From JASTVH01 sp042862465 (lineage in GTDB: Bacteria; Pseudomonadota; Gammaproteobacteria; Pseudomonadales; Oleiphilaceae), in assembly GCA_042862465.1 (NCBI GenBank), contig JASTVH010000002.1, positions 310,001-374,000 on the forward strand: DNA of 64,000 nucleotides, given 5' to 3'. How positions within the stretch are numbered: the first letter of the stretch is position 1; the number at the start of each line of letters is the position of its first letter. The notes beneath the pieces were generated by a model. That model was not told the DNA's origin and did not search any database. It saw only the letters and a program-made list of their open reading frames with translations. The position numbers and the translations under genes were made by a program. Positions 59,199-64,000 of the stretch are shown here, piece by piece.

Positions 59199-61655
59199 TC
59201 AGCTGGCCTTTTTCTTGGGCGCAGCCTTGGTGGTCTTCTGGTGGGCCAGATAGTCCATGGGGAAGTCGTCCACATGGAGCATTTCCAGCACCTTGGCCTC
59301 GTAGTCACGCATGAAGGCAGCGTCTTCCTTGGAGAGGAGTTCCGCTTTCTCCGCGGCGTCGAACCGCTGCTCGGGATGGAGTGCTTCGGATGGCAACTCG
59401 CCCTTGGCGTAGGCCTTGTCCACGGTCTTGTAGATCTTGTTGGCCTTTTCCCAGTCCGCCAGCAGGTCGTTGTAGCGGGCCAGCGGGTTAAACTCCTGGC
59501 CTTTTTCCTGGGTGTCCCAGGTGTTGGCGATCAGCTTGGCGCGCAGCGGGGAATCGGTGGAGATGGCCCGCGCAACGCGGTGGGTCCATTCGTCCCTGGG
59601 CGCCGCCCAGCGACGGCCCAGCGGCATCGTGATGGCCTTCAGGGCCCACGCCACCGGACGATTCGGCAGGTTGTCCAGCAGCTCGCAGAGCGCGTTTTCC
59701 GCGCGATTCAGCAGGAAGCGGCAGCTGTAGTGCAGCAGCTCTTCCTCGCCCGGCACGGCACGGTTTTCCTGCCACTGCTTGAGCACCATGGAGGTCAGGT
59801 AGAGGTTGGACAGCACATCGCCCAGCCGCGCGGACAGCAGTTCACGCATCTTCAGCTGCGAGCCCAGGGTCGTCATGGCCGCATCGGCACAGAGCCCGAA
59901 GGCCGCGCTGAAGCGATTGACCGCCTGGGCATAGGGTGCGGCGACATTGTCGAACGGTACCGAGCCGCGACCGATCCCCAGCGCCTGGGTGAAGGCTCGG
60001 GCCGCATTGCCGAACACCAGCCCGGCGTGGCCGAAGAAGGCCTGGTCGAAGGCGGTCTGGTCATCGGCGTCCTTGGCCGCGAGCTCCTTGAGCACGAAGG
60101 GATGACAGCGGATGGCCCCCTGACCGAAGATCATCAGGTTCCGGGTCATGATATTGGCGCCCTCCACCGTGATGGAGACGGCCGATCCGGCGAAGCTCAG
60201 GCCCATATAGTTCTTCGGCCCCAGGGTGACGGTCTTGCCACCGTGCACATCCATACCGTCCGCCAGCATGTCACGCTGGAACTCGGTGAGGTTGCTCTTG
60301 AGGATGGCCGACGGCACGGCCGGCTTCTCGCCATTGTCGATCATGTTCGCGGTATTGAGCACGGTGGCCTGGGCGATGTAGGCCTTGGCCGCGATTCGCG
60401 CCAGGGGCTCCTGGACCCCTTCCATATCGGCGACCGGCGTATTGAACTGGCGACGGACACGGGTAAAGCCGCCCGCCAGGCCGGTCACATAGCGGCCTAT
60501 GCCACTGGCGCCGGAAGGCAGCGTGATGCAGCGCCCCACCGAGAGGCACTCCACCAGCATGCGCCAGCCCTGACCGATCATGTCCTGACCACCGATGATC
60601 CAGTCCAGCGGGATGAAGACATCCTTGCCCTTGATCGGCCCGTTCATGAACGGGCTGCCGATCGGCGCGTGGCGGCGGCCGATTTCCATCCCCTTGGTGT
60701 CGCGGGGAATCAGGGCACAGGTGATGCCCAGTTCCTTCTGGTCACCCAGCAGGCCGTCCGGGTCGAACATCTTGAACGCCAGGCCGACCACGGTGGCCAC
60801 CGGCGCCAGGGTGATCCAGCGCTTCTCGAAGTTGACGCGAACGCCCAGGGTTTCCTTGCCGTCCACCTTCTGCTTGCAGACGATACCGGCGTCCGGCAGC
60901 GAGGTGGCGTCGGAGCCGGCGCGCGGGCCGGTCAGGCCGAAACAGGGAATCTCGCGACCGTCCGCCAGGCGCGGCAGGTAATAGTTCTTCTGCTCATCGG
61001 TGCCGTATTTCAGCAGCAGTTCGCCCGGGCCGAGGGAGTTGGGCACGCCCACGGTGACCATCAGCGACTCGTTCACCGCCAGCTTCTGCAGCACCAGGGA
61101 CTGGGCCTTGGCGGAAAAGCCGAGGCCGCCGTATTCCTTGGGGATGATCATGCCGAAGAACTTTTCCTTCTTCAGGAAATCCCACAGCTCCGGTGGCAGA
61201 TCCGCACGCTCGAAGGCCACGTCCCAGGCGTTGCACATGCCTACGGCCACGGAGCACTGGTTGTCGATGAACGCCTGCTCTTCGGCCGGCAGGGCTCCGG
61301 TGGGCTTGTCCAGCAGGCGGTTCCAGTCCGGACGGCCGGTGAACAGTTCGCCGTCCCAGCCCACGGTCCCGGCGTCCAGGGCCACCTTTTCGGTCTCGGA
61401 GACCTTGGGGGCCACCTTCTTGAACAGGTCGAAGGCCTTGGGTGTCAGCCACTGCTGACGGAAGCCGGGCAGACCGGCGGCCGCGGTCACACCGGCACCG
61501 ATGAGGAAAATCAGGCCGAGAATCCCCGCGCCGGCGAAGAAACTCACCACGGCTGCCACGGCCATGACACCAAGCGCCGCCATGGCACCGGCCTCGCGAC
61601 GCATTACGATCAGCAGCCCGGCAAGGGCTACCAGGAGAATGATTAGCTGAGTCAT
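59199..61655 (-). CDS. fadE: Acyl-CoA dehydrogenase FadE
   Basis: The 818-residue protein matches the length and layout of gammaproteobacterial FadE (E. coli 814). It has an N-terminal hydrophobic region with about two or three helices (1-65), then the acyl-CoA dehydrogenase N, middle and C domains (about 120-560) including IIPKEYGGLGFSAKAQSLVLQKL, CFGLTGPRAGSDATSLPD, and FVLKELAAKDADD. A FadE-specific C-terminal DUF1974 region (about 560-810) follows. The enzyme carries out the first step of beta-oxidation with FAD. The terminator at 59148 isolates it, so it is a single-gene unit. Confidence 0.95.
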   Translation of the reverse strand: MTQLIILLVALAGLLIVMRREAGAMAALGVMAVAAVVSFFAGAGILGLIFLIGAGVTAAAGLPGFRQQWLTPKAFDLFKKVAPKVSETEKVALDAGTVGWDGELFTGRPDWNRLLDKPTGALPAEEQAFIDNQCSVAVGMCNAWDVAFERADLPPELWDFLKKEKFFGMIIPKEYGGLGFSAKAQSLVLQKLAVNESLMVTVGVPNSLGPGELLLKYGTDEQKNYYLPRLADGREIPCFGLTGPRAGSDATSLPDAGIVCKQKVDGKETLGVRVNFEKRWITLAPVATVVGLAFKMFDPDGLLGDQKELGITCALIPRDTKGMEIGRRHAPIGSPFMNGPIKGKDVFIPLDWIIGGQDMIGQGWRMLVECLSVGRCITLPSGASGIGRYVTGLAGGFTRVRRQFNTPVADMEGVQEPLARIAAKAYIAQATVLNTANMIDNGEKPAVPSAILKSNLTEFQRDMLADGMDVHGGKTVTLGPKNYMGLSFAGSAVSITVEGANIMTRNLMIFGQGAIRCHPFVLKELAAKDADDQTAFDQAFFGHAGLVFGNAARAFTQALGIGRGSVPFDNVAAPYAQAVNRFSAAFGLCADAAMTTLGSQLKMRELLSARLGDVLSNLYLTSMVLKQWQENRAVPGEEELLHYSCRFLLNRAENALCELLDNLPNRPVAWALKAITMPLGRRWAAPRDEWTHRVARAISTDSPLRAKLIANTWDTQEKGQEFNPLARYNDLLADWEKANKIYKTVDKAYAKGELPSEALHPEQRFDAAEKAELLSKEDAAFMRDYEAKVLEMLHVDDFPMDYLAHQKTTKAAPKKKAS

Positions 61656-61753
61656 GAGCTTTCCCTGTCTTTGGATGAGTGAGGGTTTTTCGTTTTCGTT
61701 AAACCTATCAGATTTTCGTCAACCTCTGAACTGCCCTGCGGTGGCCGGCCCGG

Positions 61754-62359
61754 TCACAGCCAGCGCGCGACCTGTCGGCAATAGGCCTCGTAGGGTTCCC
61801 CGAACTCGCGCCGCAGGGCCTTCTCTTCGGCCCGGGCCTGCAGCACGATGACGGTGGCCCCGACCAGCAGGCAGATCAGCGCAAACAGACTCGGCAATGC
61901 CAGGAAGAAGCCCAGCTGGCCGGTCAGGATGCCCAGGAACAGCGGATTGCGGGAACGGGCGAACGGGCCTGTCGTTACCAGCGTTCGCCCGCCGTCCGGA
62001 TCGATGCCGGAACGCCAGTCCTGATGCATGTAAGCCTGTACGTAAATAATCACCACGTAGGCCAGTAGCAACAGCAACACGCCAACGGCCAGGACCAGCG
62101 GATGGTAGAGCCAGCCAATGACGCCCAGCCACTGGTCCACATCGAAGGGCACCCGCAGGACACAAACCAGCAGAATGCCGGCACGGAAGAGGTTGAACAG
62201 ATGGCGATACCACCAGGTCGCGCCCCAGCGTCGCCCATAATGAATATGGGTAAACCCCATACGTTCACTGAGGGCGTAACTGCGGCTGGAGTAATAGAGT
62301 CCGATCATCAGGAAATACACCGCCAGAAAATGGCGTGTGAACTGTTCGATACCGTCCAT
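61754..62359 (-). CDS. Isoprenylcysteine carboxyl methyltransferase (ICMT) family membrane protein
   Basis: The 201-residue protein has about four or five hydrophobic helices. The C-terminal motif is GGRTLVTTGPFARSRNPLFLGIL, then a hydrophobic stretch and ARAEEKALRREFGEPYEAYCRQV. That is the ICMT/PEMT SAM-binding signature (TGPYxxxRHPxYxG, EExxLxxxFGxxYxxY). Bacterial members methylate phospholipids or unknown lipids. The substrate cannot be told. It is divergent from an orphan binding-protein gene. Confidence 0.82.
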   Translation of the reverse strand: MDGIEQFTRHFLAVYFLMIGLYYSSRSYALSERMGFTHIHYGRRWGATWWYRHLFNLFRAGILLVCVLRVPFDVDQWLGVIGWLYHPLVLAVGVLLLLLAYVVIIYVQAYMHQDWRSGIDPDGGRTLVTTGPFARSRNPLFLGILTGQLGFFLALPSLFALICLLVGATVIVLQARAEEKALRREFGEPYEAYCRQVARWL

Positions 62360-62460
62360 ACACTGTTTCTTTCAACATCTTCTTGAGGTGATAACCTTAT
62401 CGCGTAGGATAGGCGTAAACCACCGTAAAACGTGTTTTGAAGCGGCGACGAGGGGACCTT

Positions 62461-63213
62461 GTGGCAACAACGAAGTCCGGCAGGGCACTTTGGTTATGGC
62501 TATTGCTGTGGGTTCCCGCCGTGCTCCTGGCCCAGCCGGCGCCCCTGAAATTCAATATCGCGCCGGGCGGTTACCCGCCCTATACCCTGGAGCAGTCGGT
62601 GGACGATCACCGCGGGCTGCTGTTCGACGTGGTTAAAGCCTTTGCCGATCACGAAGGCCTTCGGCTCGAAGTGACGGAGATACCTTCAAAGCGGGTGGAG
62701 AATTTTCTCCTGACCGGCCATATCCACGCCTCGCCCCACGCCATCGAGTGGACCCGGAATCCGCAGCGGTTTCTCTTTTCAAAGCCCATCGTCTGGACCC
62801 ACGATGTCCTGATCCGCCGTGCCGACCGGCCCCTGAACGTATCGCGGGTGGCCGATCTGACCGACATGACGGTGGTGACGCAGCTGGGATTCAGCTATCC
62901 GAAGCTGGATGACCAGGTCGCGGCCGGTAAGCTCCAGCGCCTGGATGTCCAGCACGAGCAGGAGGTGCTCAGCCGGGTGCTGCATGGCTACGATATCGGT
63001 GGGGGCATTCTTGACGTTCGCGTGGCCCGGTGGCTGATCCGGGAGCATCATGAAGAAGGCAACGTCCTGCTCTATGATCTGGATTTCCCACGGACCGCCT
63101 TCCGCATCAAGTTCGGCCCGCAGTGGCAGGAACGCGTGGAGGCCTTCAACCGCGATCTCGACGCCATGCGCCAGAGCGGCCGCTTGCAGGAACTGATCGA
63201 CTACTACCGGTGA
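62461..63213 (+). CDS. Orphan periplasmic solute-binding protein, paralogue of 57933 gene
   Basis: The 250-residue protein starts at GTG 62461, five bases after GAGGGG; a TTG 24 bases upstream gives a weaker start. Signal segment LWLWLLLWVPAVLLAQ. The mature region LKFNIAPGGYPPYTLEQSVDDHRGLLFDVVKAF, IPSKRVENFLLTGHIHASPHAIEWTRNPQRFLFSKPIV aligns well with the 57933 gene (shared WTRNP-RFLF--PIV). The binding fold is clear; the ligand is unknown and there is no transporter nearby. Confidence 0.83.
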   Translation: MATTKSGRALWLWLLLWVPAVLLAQPAPLKFNIAPGGYPPYTLEQSVDDHRGLLFDVVKAFADHEGLRLEVTEIPSKRVENFLLTGHIHASPHAIEWTRNPQRFLFSKPIVWTHDVLIRRADRPLNVSRVADLTDMTVVTQLGFSYPKLDDQVAAGKLQRLDVQHEQEVLSRVLHGYDIGGGILDVRVARWLIREHHEEGNVLLYDLDFPRTAFRIKFGPQWQERVEAFNRDLDAMRQSGRLQELIDYYR

Positions 63214-63217
63214 GCCT

Positions 63218-63571
63218 TTATTCCTCTAGGATGTAGGCGGTTTCCTCCAGGCCCAGCTCCGACTCGTCGATAAACTGGAAGCGGTTGAAGGCGATGCGCA
63301 CGATATCCCCATTGGTCAGTCGCTGGCGACCGTTGACCCGCACATCGTTGATGAAGGTCCCGTTCTTGCTGTCGTCGTCCACCAGAAAATAATCCATGAC
63401 CCCACCCAGATCGGTGTTTTCGGCAATCTCGATATGGGCGTGGTAACCGCTCACCGCGCTTTCGTTGATCTGGATATCGTTGTCCGGTCGGCGGCCGATC
63501 CGCACTTCGCTTCCCTCCAGGGGAAAGTTGGTGGCCACGACGTCGTCCACCAGTTGCGCCAATTTAGCCAT
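63218..63571 (-). CDS. FHA-domain protein
   Basis: The 117-residue single forkhead-associated domain shows VRIGRRPDNDIQINESAVSGYHAHIEI (phosphothreonine-binding loop with Arg-Ser/Tyr-His pattern), then DDDSKNGTFINDVRVNGRQRLTNGDIVRI. FHA domains bind phosphothreonine peptides. ATG 63571 lies eight bases inside the phosphatase gene, so the two are co-translated. A matching Ser/Thr kinase is expected beyond the window. Confidence 0.9.
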   Translation of the reverse strand: MAKLAQLVDDVVATNFPLEGSEVRIGRRPDNDIQINESAVSGYHAHIEIAENTDLGGVMDYFLVDDDSKNGTFINDVRVNGRQRLTNGDIVRIAFNRFQFIDESELGLEETAYILEE

Positions 63572-64000
63572 GCTTTGTCTCCACATCGATCAGGATCACG
63601 GAAATATTGTCCGGCGCCCCCCGCTCCAGCGCCAGGGTCTGCAACCGCTCCAGTTGCTGGTCCGCGTCGTTGCCTTGCGCCAGCAGGGCCTGCCATTCCT
63701 CCTCGGGGACCGATTCGTTGAGGCCATCGGAACACAGCAGAAGCCGTTGCCCCGCTGCCAGCGGCAGTTGCCAGCAATCCGCCTGGGCCAGCGGTTCGGT
63801 GCCCAGGGCGCGGGTGAGGATATTGCGCATGGGCGCGCGCTCGGCTTCGGCAGGCGTCATGGCGCCCTCCTCCACCATCTGCTGCACCAGGGAGTGGTCC
63901 CGGGTGAGGCAATGCCAGCCCTCGCCATCAAACCGATAGCAGCGGGAATCCCCGATATTGGCCAGGTAGAGTCGCTCATCCGCGCACACGGCGGCCACCA
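63564..64000 (-). CDS. PP2C-family Ser/Thr phosphatase, partial
   Basis: The C-terminal 144 residues are present; the gene runs off the right edge. Visible are DERLYLANIGDSRCYRFDGEGWHCLTRDHSLVQQMVEEGAM (PP2C motif with GDSR), LLLCSDGLNESVPEEEW and APDNISVILIDV (metal-binding Asp and terminal motif). It is a metal-dependent phosphoserine/threonine phosphatase of the Stp1 type. Its overlap with the FHA gene indicates a Ser/Thr phospho-signalling module, often linked to type VI secretion or cell-wall control. Confidence 0.9.
   Translation of the reverse strand, partial: VAAVCADERLYLANIGDSRCYRFDGEGWHCLTRDHSLVQQMVEEGAMTPAEAERAPMRNILTRALGTEPLAQADCWQLPLAAGQRLLLCSDGLNESVPEEEWQALLAQGNDADQQLERLQTLALERGAPDNISVILIDVETKHG

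Noticed and set aside
59241..61646. An 801-codon open frame on the plus strand over fadE
   Set aside because: It is antisense to a well conserved FadE, has shadow composition (repeated H, G, R, Q runs) and no recognisable motif. Long antisense frames are expected at this GC content.
1..64000. tRNA, rRNA, riboswitch or prophage genes
   Set aside because: I scanned for typical conserved sequences and gene clusters and saw none that I could support.

Overview
The window is a high-GC bacterial chromosome segment with dense coding on both strands. The gene set (a gammaproteobacterial-size FadE, FetAB, DUF1244, YdcH, TrhO, an MltB-type transglycosylase, an Aer-like receptor and a sigma-28 chemoreceptor promoter) fits a motile, aerobic gammaproteobacterium, perhaps a marine or halophilic one. 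The genus cannot be fixed from the sequence alone. I see no tRNA, rRNA, CRISPR array, phage or transposase gene. The accessory character lies in signalling genes and intergenic palindromic repeats.

Layout. 1-17 kb is mixed housekeeping and signalling: the tail of a formate/nitrite channel, a PAS-PAS-GGDEF cyclase, threonine aldolase, an HD-GYP-like protein with a degenerate metal site, a GNAT acetyltransferase, an ABM monooxygenase, a degenerate EAL protein divergent from an XRE regulator, an Aer-like receptor, FetAB, a YdcH-like protein, a membrane protein overlapping a 1224-residue hybrid kinase, a pirin, and AzoR divergent from a LysR regulator. 17.2-23.2 kb is one gene for a 1994-residue secreted mosaic protein (Ig-like, beta-sandwich, lectin, HAD-like and monohaem cytochrome regions). 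23.5-29.4 kb holds a periplasmic binding protein, a chemoreceptor with a sigma-28-type promoter, PanE, DUF523 and TrhO.

29.4-52.9 kb is almost entirely two paralogous chemosensory blocks, all on the minus strand. In transcription order block 2 (52.9 to 43.8 kb) is NarL-type regulator, soluble-type receptor, CheY, STAS, CheA, MCP, CheW, CheR, CheB. Block 1 (43.6 to 29.4 kb) is histidine kinase, NarL-type regulator, GGDEF-EAL protein, soluble-type receptor, CheY, STAS, CheA, MCP, CheW, CheW, CheB. Neither block has a cheZ, cheC, cheX or cheD gene. The receptor-like protein beside each CheY ends in a CheZ-like active-site motif and a CheZ-like C-terminal peptide. Both CheA proteins carry a tandem repeat resembling the MshEN c-di-GMP-binding motif. 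Together with five GGDEF/EAL/HD-GYP proteins in the window, this suggests a chemosensory system tied to c-di-GMP.

53-64 kb holds DUF1244, a ZIP transporter, a repeat island, an esterase, a lytic transglycosylase, a diguanylate cyclase, two paralogous orphan binding proteins, FadE, an ICMT-like methyltransferase, and an FHA / PP2C pair that runs off the window end.
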